The position numbers were made by a program, and so were the translations under genes. A DNA stretch of 64,000 nt from Amycolatopsis sp. 195334CR (GTDB lineage Bacteria; Actinomycetota; Actinomycetes; Mycobacteriales; Pseudonocardiaceae), in contig NZ_JAFJMJ010000002.1 of the NCBI RefSeq assembly GCF_017309385.1, forward strand, positions 1,798,001 to 1,862,000, read 5' to 3'. The notes beneath the pieces are model-generated. The model had not been told where the DNA came from, made no database searches, and saw only the letters and a list, made by a program, of their open reading frames with translations. Positions 27,426-35,501 of the stretch are shown here, one piece after another (positions within the stretch are counted from its first letter, which is position 1; each line of letters starts with the position of its first letter).

Positions 27426-27995
27426 ATGCCGAGGAAGACCACCGAGCTGACCGCGCGGACGCTGCGCGCGCTGGCGCACCCGCTGCGGATGCGCCTGCTC
27501 GAACTGCTCCGCGTCGACGGCCCCGCGACCGCCTCCGGGCTGGGCAAGCGGCTGGGGGAGAGCTCGGGCACCACGAGCTGGCACCTGCGCCAGCTCGCCG
27601 AGCACGGGTTCGTCGAGGAGGACACCGAACGCGGCAACCGCCGTGAACGCTGGTGGCGCGCGGTCCACGAGAGCCACCGCCTCAACGCGAACCAGTTCGC
27701 CGGCGACCCCGAACTCGCCGGGCCGCTGAACGCGTACCTGATGACTGCGCTCGAACGCCGCTACGAACGGGAGGTCCGCTTCTTCGGCGAGGCCGACAAG
27801 TGGCGCGAATCCTGGGGCGACGCACCGAATTTCAGCGACTACAACCTCTCGCTCACCCCGGACGAGGCGCAGGCGCTGTCCGCCGAGGTGGACGCGCTGA
27901 TCGACCGCTACCGGCGCGAACCGAGGGAGGGCGACAGCACCGCGGTCGCGCACTGGGCCGTCTTCCCGCGCGACCACCACCCGGAGCAGCCGTGA
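27426..27995 (+). CDS. ArsR-family winged-helix regulator
   Basis: A 189-residue DNA-binding protein. The winged helix covers about residues 8-80 (TLRALAHPLRMRLLELL..PATASGLGKRLGESSGTTSWHLRQLAEHGFVEE). It lacks the Cys metal site of ArsR/SmtB, so it likely senses an organic ligand through its C-terminal helical domain (YEREVRFFGEADKW). The ATG at 27426 is chosen because TAGCAT sits 7 bases upstream. An ATG at 27417 would overlap that box. Its stop overlaps the GTG of the MFS gene, so it probably controls that exporter. Confidence 0.88.
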   Translation: MPRKTTELTARTLRALAHPLRMRLLELLRVDGPATASGLGKRLGESSGTTSWHLRQLAEHGFVEEDTERGNRRERWWRAVHESHRLNANQFAGDPELAGPLNAYLMTALERRYEREVRFFGEADKWRESWGDAPNFSDYNLSLTPDEAQALSAEVDALIDRYRREPREGDSTAVAHWAVFPRDHHPEQP

Positions 27996-29212
27996 ATCGG
28001 CCGCTCATCGCGCTGGTCGCGGCCACCGCGGTCTCCTCGGCGGGCGCGGCGATGACCCTGGTCGCCGTGCCGTGGTTCGTGCTGCACACCACCGGCAGCG
28101 GCGCGCAGACCGGCATGGTGGCCGCGGCCGAGGCGCTCGGCCTGCTGCTCTCGGTCGCGCTGGCCGGGCCGCTGGTCGACCGGTACGGCGCCCGCCGGAT
28201 GAGCGCGCTGGCCGACCTGTTCACCGCGGTCTCGGTGGCCGCGATCCCGGTGGTGCACGGCACGCTGGGACTCTCGTTACCGGTGCTGATGTTGCTCTCG
28301 CTGGCGATCGGCGCGGGACGGGCCCCGGCGCGCACGGCCAAGCAGGTGCTGCTGCCCGTGACCGGCGCGTCGATCGCACGCGGGGCGAGCGCGCAGGAAG
28401 CGGTGCAGCGGCTCGGTGATCTGCTCGGCGCGCCCGCCGGCGGGGTGCTGATCGCCCTGCTGAGCCCGCCGCCGGTGCTGCTGCTCGACGCCGCCACGCT
28501 GGTCGCCGCCTCCGCGCTGGTCGGTTTCTTCGTCCCAAAAGGACGGTCGAACGGCACGCGTGACCAACCCGGTTATCTGCGGGAACTGCGGGAATCCGCG
28601 GTCGCCCTCCGGCGGGACCGGCTGCTGCTGTCGCTGTGCCTGCTGTGCGCGGGCACGAACGCGCTCGGCATCGGCCTGTTCACCGTGCTGCTGCCCGCCT
28701 ACGGCACGATGGTGTGGCACGACAGCACGATCGTGGGCCTGGTGATCGCCGCGAGCGGGGCCGGTGGCCTGCTCGGCTCGCTGCTGTTCGGCTGGCTCGG
28801 CCCGCGCTGGCGCCGGTGGCCCACCTTCACCGCCTGCTTCCTGCTCTGCGGCCCGCCCGCGTTCGTGCTGGTGGCCGCGGACCTGCCGCCCGCGTTGCTG
28901 GTGGCCGCGATCGGGCTGACCGCGCTGGCGAACGGCCCGCTGAACCCGTTGATCGCCGGGGTGAAGTTCGACCGGGTGGCGCCCGAACTGCGCGGCCGGG
29001 TGTTCGGCGCGATCAGTTCGGTGGCGCTGGCCGCGATGCCGCTGGGCAACCTGCTCGCCGGCGTGCTGCTCGACGCCGCCGGGCTGCGGACCGCGCTGCT
29101 CGTGCTCGGCGGCGCGTACCTGCTGCTCACCTTGTGCCCGTTGCTGTTCCGGGTCTGGCGTCAGCTCGACGCGCCACCGCTGGTGAGCGGTCCGCCGGGT
29201 CCCGCAGGATAG
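27992..29212 (+). CDS. MFS transporter, probable drug/metabolite exporter
   Basis: A 406-residue membrane protein with 12 predicted helices. Motif A is recognisable in GPLVDRYGARRMSAL between helices 2 and 3, and the two halves are joined by a loop containing SNGTRDQPGYLREL. It resembles the enterobactin-exporter/macrolide-efflux branch of the major facilitator superfamily (a GVKFDRVAPELRGRVFGAIS segment is typical). The GTG at 27992 overlaps the stop of the ArsR gene (GTGA). Coupling to a regulator suggests ligand-induced efflux. The substrate is unknown. Confidence 0.88.
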   Translation: MNRPLIALVAATAVSSAGAAMTLVAVPWFVLHTTGSGAQTGMVAAAEALGLLLSVALAGPLVDRYGARRMSALADLFTAVSVAAIPVVHGTLGLSLPVLMLLSLAIGAGRAPARTAKQVLLPVTGASIARGASAQEAVQRLGDLLGAPAGGVLIALLSPPPVLLLDAATLVAASALVGFFVPKGRSNGTRDQPGYLRELRESAVALRRDRLLLSLCLLCAGTNALGIGLFTVLLPAYGTMVWHDSTIVGLVIAASGAGGLLGSLLFGWLGPRWRRWPTFTACFLLCGPPAFVLVAADLPPALLVAAIGLTALANGPLNPLIAGVKFDRVAPELRGRVFGAISSVALAAMPLGNLLAGVLLDAAGLRTALLVLGGAYLLLTLCPLLFRVWRQLDAPPLVSGPPGPAG

Positions 29213-29215
29213 GAT
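29210..29215 (+). promoter_or_regulatory. -10 box TAGGAT formed by MFS stop codon
   Basis: TAGGAT begins with the TAG stop of the MFS gene and lies 7 bases before the ATG of the dipeptidase gene at 29223. It is a probable leaderless promoter giving independent expression. Confidence 0.5.
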
Positions 29216-29222
29216 CCGGGCC

Positions 29223-30359
29223 ATGGCACGCCGATCCCTGCACACCCCAGCCCCCGACGCCCCCGCCCTGCGAGCCCGCCTCGACCGGGCGAAGCGAGCC
29301 GCGGCCGCCGCGGACACCGACGCACTGGTGATCGCGCCCGGATCGGACCTGCGGTACCTGATCGGCCAGGCGGGCGGCTCGTTCGAGCGGCTGACCGCGC
29401 TCGTGGTGCCCGCCGAGGGCACCCCGGCGCTGGTGGTGCCGAAGCTCGAGGCGCCGGGTTACGCCGACGTGCCCACCGACGCGCTGGGCGTCGAGGTGCA
29501 CACCTGGGTCGACGGCGAGGACGCCTACCGGCTGGTGGCCGGCCTGCTCGGCAAGCCGGGCCGGGTCGCGGTCAGCGACTTCACCCCGGCGCTGCACGTG
29601 CTGGGCCTGCGCGAGGCGATCGCCGGGGCCGACCAGGTGCTGGCCGGTCCGGTGGTCCGCGAGCTGCGGATGCGCAAGGACGCCGCCGAGATCGCGTCGC
29701 TGCGCGAGGCGGGCGCGGCGATCGACCGCGTGCACGCGCGGATGGACGAATGGCTCAAGCCGGGCCGGACCGAGGCCGAGGTCGGCGCGGACATCGCCGC
29801 GGCGATCGTGGAGGAGGGGCACACCGAGGCGGCGTTCGTCATCGTCGGCTCCGGGCCGAACGGCGCCAGCCCGCACCACGACGTGTCGGACAAGGTGCTC
29901 GAGAACGGCGACGTGGTGGTCGTCGACATCGGCGGCCCGCTGCCCGACGGCTACAACTCCGACTCCACCCGCACCTACGTGCTCGGCAAGCCGCGTGACG
30001 CCGACGTCGCCGAGACCTACGCGGTGCTGCAGCGGGCGCAGCGGGCGGCCGTCGAAGCGGTGCGCCCCGGCGCGACCGCCGAGTCGATCGACGCCGCGGC
30101 CCGCGACCTGATCGCCGACGCCGGGTTCGGCGAGTACTTCATCCACCGCACCGGGCACGGCATCGGGCTCGACGTGCACGAGGAGCCGTACATCATCAAG
30201 GGCAACGCGCTGCCGCTGGAGCCGGGCATGGCCTTCAGCGTGGAGCCGGGCATCTACCAGTCCGGCCGCTGGGGCGCGCGCATCGAGGACATCGTGGTGG
30301 TCACCGAGACCGGGGTGGAGGCGGTGAACAACCGGCCGCACGAGCTGGTCGTGCTTTGA
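29223..30359 (+). CDS. pepE: M24 family Xaa-Pro dipeptidase
   Basis: A 378-residue cytoplasmic metallopeptidase that cleaves X-Pro dipeptides, finishing the breakdown of peptides such as those released by the proteasome. The creatinase-type N-terminal domain (1-150) is followed by a pita-bread domain whose five metal ligands are visible: Asp in VVDIGG, Asp in NSDSTRTY, His in RTGHGIGLDVHEEP, Glu in FSVEPGIY and Glu in RIEDIVVV. Its place after helY and the 5'-3' exonuclease matches M. tuberculosis Rv2089c. The ArsR-MFS pair is inserted between them. Confidence 0.93.
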   Translation: MARRSLHTPAPDAPALRARLDRAKRAAAAADTDALVIAPGSDLRYLIGQAGGSFERLTALVVPAEGTPALVVPKLEAPGYADVPTDALGVEVHTWVDGEDAYRLVAGLLGKPGRVAVSDFTPALHVLGLREAIAGADQVLAGPVVRELRMRKDAAEIASLREAGAAIDRVHARMDEWLKPGRTEAEVGADIAAAIVEEGHTEAAFVIVGSGPNGASPHHDVSDKVLENGDVVVVDIGGPLPDGYNSDSTRTYVLGKPRDADVAETYAVLQRAQRAAVEAVRPGATAESIDAAARDLIADAGFGEYFIHRTGHGIGLDVHEEPYIIKGNALPLEPGMAFSVEPGIYQSGRWGARIEDIVVVTETGVEAVNNRPHELVVL

Positions 30360-30808
30360 CCGCCCCGCTGGAGCCGCTCGACCAGGCGATCGCGCGCGAA
30401 CTGGCGGCCGACGGCCGGTGCAGCTTCACCGATCTCGCCGAGCGGGTCGGGTTGTCGGTGTCCGCGGTGCACCAGCGCGTCAAGCGGCTGGAGCAGCGCG
30501 GGGTGATCCGGGGGTACTCGGCGCGGCTGGACGGTGAGCAGATCGGCCTGCCGCTGACCGCGCTGATCTCGCTCACCCCGAACGACCCGGCCGCGCCGGA
30601 CGACTACCCGACCCGCCTGCAGCACATCACCGAGATCGAGTCCTGCTACTCGGTGGCCGGCGACGAGTCCTACATCCTGCTGGTGCGGGTGGCCTCGCCG
30701 CTGGGGCTGGAGGACCTGTTGCGCCGGATCCGCGAGTCGGCGAAGGTGTCCACGCGGACCACGGTGGTGCTGTCCACCCCGTTCGAGGGCCGCTCGCCGA
30801 CGCTATGA
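30356..30808 (+). CDS. Lrp/AsnC-family regulator
   Basis: A 150-residue regulator with an N-terminal HTH (LDQAIARELAADGRCSFTDLAERVGLSVSAVHQRVKRLE) and a C-terminal RAM/ligand-binding domain (ITEIESCYSVAGDESYILLVRV). Such proteins assemble into octamers that respond to amino acids. The TTG start overlaps the dipeptidase stop (TTGA), so the two are translationally coupled. A link between dipeptide breakdown and amino-acid sensing is plausible. Confidence 0.9.
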   Translation: MTAPLEPLDQAIARELAADGRCSFTDLAERVGLSVSAVHQRVKRLEQRGVIRGYSARLDGEQIGLPLTALISLTPNDPAAPDDYPTRLQHITEIESCYSVAGDESYILLVRVASPLGLEDLLRRIRESAKVSTRTTVVLSTPFEGRSPTL

Positions 30809-30826
30809 CCGCCGCCCGCGGGCTGG

Positions 30827-30832
30827 TACGGT
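30827..30832 (+). promoter_or_regulatory. -10 box TACGGT, leaderless start of the antitoxin gene
   Basis: TACGGT lies 7 bases before the ATG at 30840. Leaderless translation of the antitoxin gene could set the antitoxin-to-toxin ratio. Confidence 0.5.
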
Positions 30833-30839
30833 AAAAGGT

Positions 30840-31094
30840 ATGGCAACACGTAAGGTCACCTTGTCGCTCGATGCCGGGGCGCTCGAGTTCGCCGAACGGG
30901 CCGCGAAGGCCCACGGCATCTCGGTCTCGTCCTGGCTGTCCAAAGCCGCCCGCCGGGAGGCCGTCCGCACCGGGTACACCCCGCACAGGCCGGCTGATCC
31001 GCAGGCCACCCCGACGAACGAGAACGAGGCACTGGCGCTGGCCGACGAGCTGGAGCGCGCCCGTGCGGAGGAGGACCTGCGTGCGGAGGGGTGA
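30840..31094 (+). CDS. Ribbon-helix-helix antitoxin-like protein
   Basis: An 84-residue protein. The first 45 residues form a ribbon-helix-helix DNA-binding unit (TRKVTLSLDAGALEFAERAAKAHGISVSSWLSKAARREA). The C-terminal half is charged and probably disordered until it binds a partner (ALALADELERARAEEDLRAEG). Its last 14 bases overlap the next gene, which encodes a MazF/PemK-like protein. This arrangement and size are typical of type II toxin-antitoxin pairs in which the first gene product autorepresses. Confidence 0.82.
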   Translation: MATRKVTLSLDAGALEFAERAAKAHGISVSSWLSKAARREAVRTGYTPHRPADPQATPTNENEALALADELERARAEEDLRAEG

Positions 31095-31380
31095 AGTCTG
31101 GACGTACCACCCCCCGACCGAACCGGCTCGTCAGCGCAACGTCCTGCTGCTGTCCTCGGACGGCGTGAACGACTCCGAGCGGCCGTGGCTGCTCGGCACC
31201 GAGCTGCTCGACCGCGATCCCCAGGACATCCTGGGTGTGGCGGTGGACGGGCGGTACTGGATCTCCACGCTCAACCTGACCCGGCTCTACCGGCCCTGGC
31301 TCGACGAACGCGTCGCCGAAGTGGGCTTGGACGTGCAGGAGCGCATCGACATCGCCCTGCGAGCCGCGCTGGACCTCTAA
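31081..31380 (+). CDS. MazF/PemK-like toxin
   Basis: A 99-residue protein beginning MRRGEVWTYHPP, the beta-strand and loop that open the MazF/PemK fold, followed by RQRNVLLLSSDGVN, which corresponds to the conserved R-x-V-L-V-S strand. MazF proteins are ribosome-independent mRNA interferases. The usual catalytic Arg is kept in RQRNVLLL and the Thr/Ser region in SSDGVND, although the remainder is divergent. The GTG start overlaps the antitoxin gene by 14 bases. Its stop codon overlaps that of the convergent YjbR-like gene. Confidence 0.8.
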   Translation: MRRGEVWTYHPPTEPARQRNVLLLSSDGVNDSERPWLLGTELLDRDPQDILGVAVDGRYWISTLNLTRLYRPWLDERVAEVGLDVQERIDIALRAALDL

Positions 31381-31727
31381 CCCGCGGTGGGCCAGGGGGT
31401 CGCCTCGACGAGTTCCTCGGGGGCGGACAGGCGCCACGCCTCGTAGACCAGCTCGGCCAGCTCGTCGGCCTCGATCCCGGCCAGGTACACCACCACCCAG
31501 CCGAAGCCGCCGGTGGTGAACTGCACCTCGAACACCTCCGGCCGCTCGGCGACCAGCGCCTGCTGCTCGGACAGCGTCTGCTTCAGCCCGACCGTCTGCG
31601 TGCGCGGCCAGTAGTAACCGAACCGCTTGCCGCGCACGCTGTACGAGGTGTACTCGCTGCCCTTGCCACGCTGGATCTCGGCCAGCGCGTCCACCATGCG
31701 CTGGAACTCCTCGCTGCGCACACCCAC
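31377..31727 (-). CDS. MmcQ/YjbR-like protein
   Basis: A 116-residue protein of the MmcQ/YjbR (CyaY-like fold) family. The conserved features are a GKRFGYYWPRTQTVGLKQT strand pair, a hydrophobic VFEVQFTTGGFGWVVVYL strand pair and the terminal helix DELAELVYEAWRLSAP. Members have been suggested to bind DNA, but no reaction is proven. The start is uncertain: GTG 31727 has a G-rich ribosome site about 10 bases upstream, while GTG 31736 lies too close to it. The 3' end overlaps the toxin gene by 3 bases. Confidence 0.72.
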   Translation of the reverse strand: MGVRSEEFQRMVDALAEIQRGKGSEYTSYSVRGKRFGYYWPRTQTVGLKQTLSEQQALVAERPEVFEVQFTTGGFGWVVVYLAGIEADELAELVYEAWRLSAPEELVEATPWPTAG

Positions 31728-31768
31728 GTCCCACACACCCCCAATGTCCAAGGGGGACCAGTCTAGGG

Positions 31769-32368
31769 TCAGGGCGCCTTCAGCAGGCCCGCCACCACCC
31801 GGCGGACCTTGTCCACCGCGTCCTCGTCGCCCAGGCGGAGCGCGGTGTTCGCGGCGCAGAGCACGGCGTCGAGCTGGAAGGCGGCGAGATCGGCGTCGAG
31901 CTCCTGGATCTCCCCGGCTTCGACGGCGGTCCGGAGTTCGCCGGCGAGCAGGTTCTGCCAGTCGCGCTGGTCGCGGAAGAGCGCGTCGCGGACCGGGCCC
32001 GGTTTGCTGTCGAACTCGGCCACGTTCGCGGCGCGGAAGCAGCCGCCGGGGAAGAGCGGCACGGTCACGTACCGGATCCACTGGTCGATCAGCGCCCGCA
32101 GCCGGTCGGCGCCCGGGGTGTGCCCGTCGGTGGGGCGGACCACGGCGTCAAGGAACGCTTTCCTGGCTGTCTCGACCGCGGCCAGTTGGAGCTTTTCCTT
32201 GGTGCCGAACAGGGTTTGCACCCCGCTCTTGCTCAGCCCGAGCCCGGTGGCGATGCGCCCGATGCTCATCGCGCCGAGCCCGTCGAGCGAGGCCATGTCC
32301 ACCGCGTGGCGCACGATCATCTGCCGGGTGCGGGTGCCGCGGCGGAGCCGGCCGTCGGAGCTGGTCAT
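31769..32368 (-). CDS. TetR-family repressor
   Basis: A 199-residue regulator. The N-terminal HTH (RQMIVRHAVDMASLDGLGAMSIGRIATGLGLSKSGVQTLFGTKEKL) is followed by a helical ligand domain containing YVTVPLFPGGCFRAANVAEFDSKPGPVRD, characteristic of the TetR C-terminal family near YxiK/YcdC. The ATG at 32368 has a CAGGA ribosome site 8 bases upstream. It faces the SGNH hydrolase gene across a perfect 16-bp palindrome that covers both promoters, so it most likely represses itself and that hydrolase. Confidence 0.9.
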   Translation of the reverse strand: MTSSDGRLRRGTRTRQMIVRHAVDMASLDGLGAMSIGRIATGLGLSKSGVQTLFGTKEKLQLAAVETARKAFLDAVVRPTDGHTPGADRLRALIDQWIRYVTVPLFPGGCFRAANVAEFDSKPGPVRDALFRDQRDWQNLLAGELRTAVEAGEIQELDADLAAFQLDAVLCAANTALRLGDEDAVDKVRRVVAGLLKAP

Positions 32369-32400
32369 CGGCTCATCCTGGCACAAAGCCCCTTGAGGAA

Positions 32401-32422
32401 ACAATACGACCGGTCGTATGTT
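32401..32422. promoter_or_regulatory. TetR operator with back-to-back -10 boxes
   Basis: ATACGACCGGTCGTAT (32404-32419) is a perfect 16-bp palindrome. The -10 of the tetR gene (TATTGT, complement of 32401-32406) and that of the hydrolase gene (TATGTT, 32417-32422) overlap its two ends. One repressor dimer or dimer pair would block both promoters. Confidence 0.8.
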
Positions 32423-32429
32423 TAGTTTC

Positions 32430-33092
32430 ATGACCGCCACGCTCACCGAGGGCACCGACCCCTTCTGCCTGTCCACCCCCGACGCGGCACGCCTGCTCGC
32501 CGGGGCGCCCTGGCGCCGGTTCGCCGCACTCGGCGACAGCCTGGCCGCGGGCACCGGCGGCCCGACCCCGGGTTACGCGCCCCTGCCCTGGCCCGACCGC
32601 GTGGCGGCCGCGCTGCGCGAGGTCCAGCCGTACCTCGTCTACCGCAACACCGGCACGGTCGGCGCCACCACCGGCCGGACGCTCGCGCGCCAACTCGGTG
32701 GCCTGCTGGCATTCGAGCCCGATTTGGTTCACCTTTCCTGCGGTGCCAACGATCTGTGGCGCCCGGAGCTGGATTTCGCCGCCGTCGAAGGAAATCTGCG
32801 GCAGTTGTTCGAGGCCGCCGCCGGAACCGGTGCGCGCCTGACCACGTTCACGCTCGGCCGAGCCTTCACCGTGCCGGGCGTTCCCGACTTCCCGGACCGA
32901 GTCGTGGCGCTCAACGCCCTGACCCGCACCATCGCCACCGACCACGACGCGCTGGTCATCGACATGTGGGACCACCCGGTGAACGACCGGCCCGACCTGC
33001 TCAGTGCCGATGGCATCCACTTCGCCGCCGCCGGACAGGCGGTGCTGGCCGCCGAAGTGATCCGAGCCCTGGCGGACCGGGGCTGGGCATGA
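32430..33092 (+). CDS. SGNH/GDSL-family hydrolase
   Basis: A 220-residue esterase/lipase-type enzyme without signal peptide. Block I AALGDSLAAG holds the nucleophile Ser, the block II Gly is in NTGTVGATT, block III CGANDLW holds the Asn, and block V ADGIHFAAAG holds the Asp-x-x-His pair. The ATG at 32430 is chosen because TATGTT lies 7 bases upstream; an ATG at 32418 falls inside the operator. Divergent tetR and the shared palindrome suggest induction by its own substrate or product, perhaps an ester. Confidence 0.88.
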   Translation: MTATLTEGTDPFCLSTPDAARLLAGAPWRRFAALGDSLAAGTGGPTPGYAPLPWPDRVAAALREVQPYLVYRNTGTVGATTGRTLARQLGGLLAFEPDLVHLSCGANDLWRPELDFAAVEGNLRQLFEAAAGTGARLTTFTLGRAFTVPGVPDFPDRVVALNALTRTIATDHDALVIDMWDHPVNDRPDLLSADGIHFAAAGQAVLAAEVIRALADRGWA

Positions 33093-33130
33093 AGCCGTTT
33101 CGCCTTGAAGCGCCGCTGCGAAAGCGCCGC

Positions 33131-34018
33131 CTAACCCTTGCTGGGCCGCCGGTGTAGTAGGTCGAAGCGGGACCACATGGCCTCCGCCGCTTCGATGGAC
33201 TCGCTGGTCCGCGCGGCGTCCACCGCCGCCAGCTGGGCGACGATCGCTTGCACCAGCGCCATGCCGGCGGTCAGCGACGGGAAGAAGGTGACCCCCTCCG
33301 CCGGCACCATCAGCACCTGGTCCGCCGCCCCCGCCAGGGCCGGGCTCGCCGCGTCGGTGACCGCCAAAACCTTGGCACCGCGCCGTTTCGCCTCGTCGGC
33401 GGCGAGCACCGTACTCTCGTACAGGCGCCAGAAGCTGATCGCGACCAGTACATCCTCGGAACTCAGCTTCGCCGTGTGGTTGGCCAGTTCGGCGTCACCC
33501 GCCGTCACCGCCTGCACGTCGTAACCGGCGAGCCGCGCGTTGTGCGCGAAGGCGATCCCGACCGCCGCGTAGCTGCCGTCGGCGATGACGACGGTCCGCC
33601 GTGCGGCGGCGATCGAAGAAGCCACCGCCTTGATGGCCTCCTCGTCGAACCGGCGGTTCAGCAAAGCCAAACTGTCCAGGTCGCGACGCAACGAAGCCGA
33701 AGCGGGCGAGCCGACGCCGTTGTGCTCCTCGGCGACCTGCGGCGCGCTCAACGACGACAGGTACCGCGCCCGCAACTCCTGTTGCAGCGCGGGCCAGCCC
33801 GCGAAACCCAGCGCCTGCGCCGTCCGCGTCACCGTGGCCACGTTGACCCCGGCGAGCTGGGCCAGCTCGCCGGTCGAACCGAACGAAGCCCGGCGCGGCT
33901 GGGACACCAGGAGTTCCAGCACCGCCGCCGAGCGCGGGCGCAGGCCGCGCTCGGGCAGGCGCCCGCGGAGCCAGCTCTCCAGGCCGTCGTCGGCTTCGGT
34001 GTCCGTCACGCTGCCCAC
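33131..34018 (-). CDS. MurR/RpiR-family regulator with SIS domain
   Basis: A 295-residue regulator. The N-terminal RpiR HTH (AAVLELLVSQPRRASFGSTGELAQLAGVNVATVTRTAQALGFAGWPALQQEL) is joined to a SIS domain (RRTVVIADGSYAAVGIAFAHNARLAGYDVQ..EDVLVAISFWRLYESTVLAADEAKRRGAKVLAVTD), which normally binds phosphosugars. It faces the MFS-GAF-amidohydrolase operon and is its likely regulator. The GTG start is 34018. The substrate class implied by the operon (a small amide or dipeptide) is unusual for a SIS domain. Confidence 0.9.
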   Translation of the reverse strand: MGSVTDTEADDGLESWLRGRLPERGLRPRSAAVLELLVSQPRRASFGSTGELAQLAGVNVATVTRTAQALGFAGWPALQQELRARYLSSLSAPQVAEEHNGVGSPASASLRRDLDSLALLNRRFDEEAIKAVASSIAAARRTVVIADGSYAAVGIAFAHNARLAGYDVQAVTAGDAELANHTAKLSSEDVLVAISFWRLYESTVLAADEAKRRGAKVLAVTDAASPALAGAADQVLMVPAEGVTFFPSLTAGMALVQAIVAQLAAVDAARTSESIEAAEAMWSRFDLLHRRPSKG

Positions 34019-34039
34019 GGTAACGCACCGTAGGTTACA

Positions 34040-34080
34040 TGCAACGACCCTTGCAAATATCGAGATATGCAGTATAGCTT
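34040..34080. promoter_or_regulatory. Two dyads between rpiR-type gene and MFS operon
   Basis: TGCAA-CGACCC-TTGCA (34040-34055) and ATATC-GA-GATAT (34057-34068) are adjacent perfect dyads. They lie in an AT-rich stretch that also holds a TATA-like -10 (around 34072-34077). They are likely operator sites for the RpiR-type regulator. Confidence 0.6.
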
Positions 34081-34109
34081 GTCGGCACCTCGGACATGAA
34101 GGGCGCGCG

Positions 34110-35501
34110 ATGACGCTCCTGGCACGACTCGACCGGCTCCCGCTGAGCCGTCCCCACTACGCGCTGCTGCTGATCGGCGGCCTCGGTTACACCTTCGACG
34201 GCATGGACTCGGCCGTGGTCGCCTTCCTGCTGCCGTCGGTCAAGGAGGTCTGGGACCTCACCAACGGCCAACTCGGGCTGATCGGCTCGGCCACCCCGTT
34301 CGGCTTCCTCTTCGGTGCGATCGCGGCCGGCCTGCTCGGCGACCGCATCGGCCGCAAGAAGGTGATGATGTACGCGCTCGCCTTCTACGCGGTGTTCTCC
34401 GTGGTCGCGGCGTTCTCGCCGAACTACGAGATCTTCCTCGGCGCGCGCGTGCTGGCCGGGATGGGCGCGGGCGCGGAGAGCGCGATCATCGCGCCGTTCC
34501 TGTCCGAGTTCGTCCCGGCGAAGCGACGCGGCTGGTTCGTCGGCGCGCTGGCCGGGTTCTTCTCGTTCGGCTTCGTCGCCGCCGCGCTGATCGGCCGGTT
34601 CGTCGTGTCGGCCTCACCGGAGGGCTGGCGGATCGCGCAGGTGATCACCGCGCTGCCGATCGTGATGCTGCTGTGGTGGCGGCGGTCCCTGCCGGAATCC
34701 CCGCGGTTCCTGATGATCCAGGGCCGCGAGGCCGAAGCCGAGCAGGTGGTGGCCAAGCTCGAACGCGACGTGGAACGCGCCACCGGCCGCCCGCTGCCGC
34801 CGCCGGAGGTCACCGAACTGCGGCCCGCCACCGAAACGCCGAAGGTCAACCTGGTCACCGCGCTGCGCTTCCTGTGGAGCAAGGCGATGCGCCGCCGGAC
34901 GGCGGTGATCTGGACCGTCTGGTTCGTGATCACCTTCTCCTACTACGGCTTCTTCTCCTGGATCCCGACGCTGCTGGTCGAGCGCGGCATCACGGTCACC
35001 AAGAGCTTCGAGTTCTCCATCATCATCTACCTGGCCCAGATCCCCGGGTACTTCTCCGCCGCCTGGCTGTCCGAGCGGCTGGACCGCAAGCGCACCATCG
35101 CGCTGTACCTGACCGGCTCGGCGGTCAGCGCGTTCTGGCTGAGCCAGATGGACGCGCCGTGGGCGATCACGCTGGCCGGCGCGGTGCTGTCGTTCTTCCT
35201 CAACGGCACCTACGCCGGCGTCTACTCCTACACCCCCGAGGTGTTCCCGACCTGGATCCGCGCCACCGGCACCGGGCTGTCCAGCGCCTTCGGCCGGGTC
35301 GGCAGCATCCTGGCGCCGACCATCATCGGCCTGTCCGCGGCCAGCCTCGGCTTCGGCGGGGTGTTCGGCCTGACCACCGCGGTGCTCGCGGCCGGGGTGC
35401 TGTGCGTGCTGGTGTTCGGGCTGTCCACCGCCGGGCGCTCGCTGGAAGAACTGACCGAGCACGGCGCCGCCGTGTCGACCGCCGAGGAGATGACGAAGTG
35501 A
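34110..35501 (+). CDS. MFS transporter of the metabolite:H+ symporter type
   Basis: A 463-residue membrane protein with 12 helices. It carries the motifs of the sugar-porter/aromatic-acid symporter branch: DGMDSAVVAFLLPSV (Asp in helix 1), GLLGDRIGRKKVMMY (motif A) and TYTPEVFPTWIRATGTGLSSAFGRVG (PESPR-like and motif A2 region). It is expected to import an organic acid or small peptide-like compound with protons. The ATG at 34110 is followed by the GAF and amidohydrolase genes in overlapping order, so imported substrate is probably hydrolysed by the latter. Confidence 0.9.
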   Translation: MTLLARLDRLPLSRPHYALLLIGGLGYTFDGMDSAVVAFLLPSVKEVWDLTNGQLGLIGSATPFGFLFGAIAAGLLGDRIGRKKVMMYALAFYAVFSVVAAFSPNYEIFLGARVLAGMGAGAESAIIAPFLSEFVPAKRRGWFVGALAGFFSFGFVAAALIGRFVVSASPEGWRIAQVITALPIVMLLWWRRSLPESPRFLMIQGREAEAEQVVAKLERDVERATGRPLPPPEVTELRPATETPKVNLVTALRFLWSKAMRRRTAVIWTVWFVITFSYYGFFSWIPTLLVERGITVTKSFEFSIIIYLAQIPGYFSAAWLSERLDRKRTIALYLTGSAVSAFWLSQMDAPWAITLAGAVLSFFLNGTYAGVYSYTPEVFPTWIRATGTGLSSAFGRVGSILAPTIIGLSAASLGFGGVFGLTTAVLAAGVLCVLVFGLSTAGRSLEELTEHGAAVSTAEEMTK

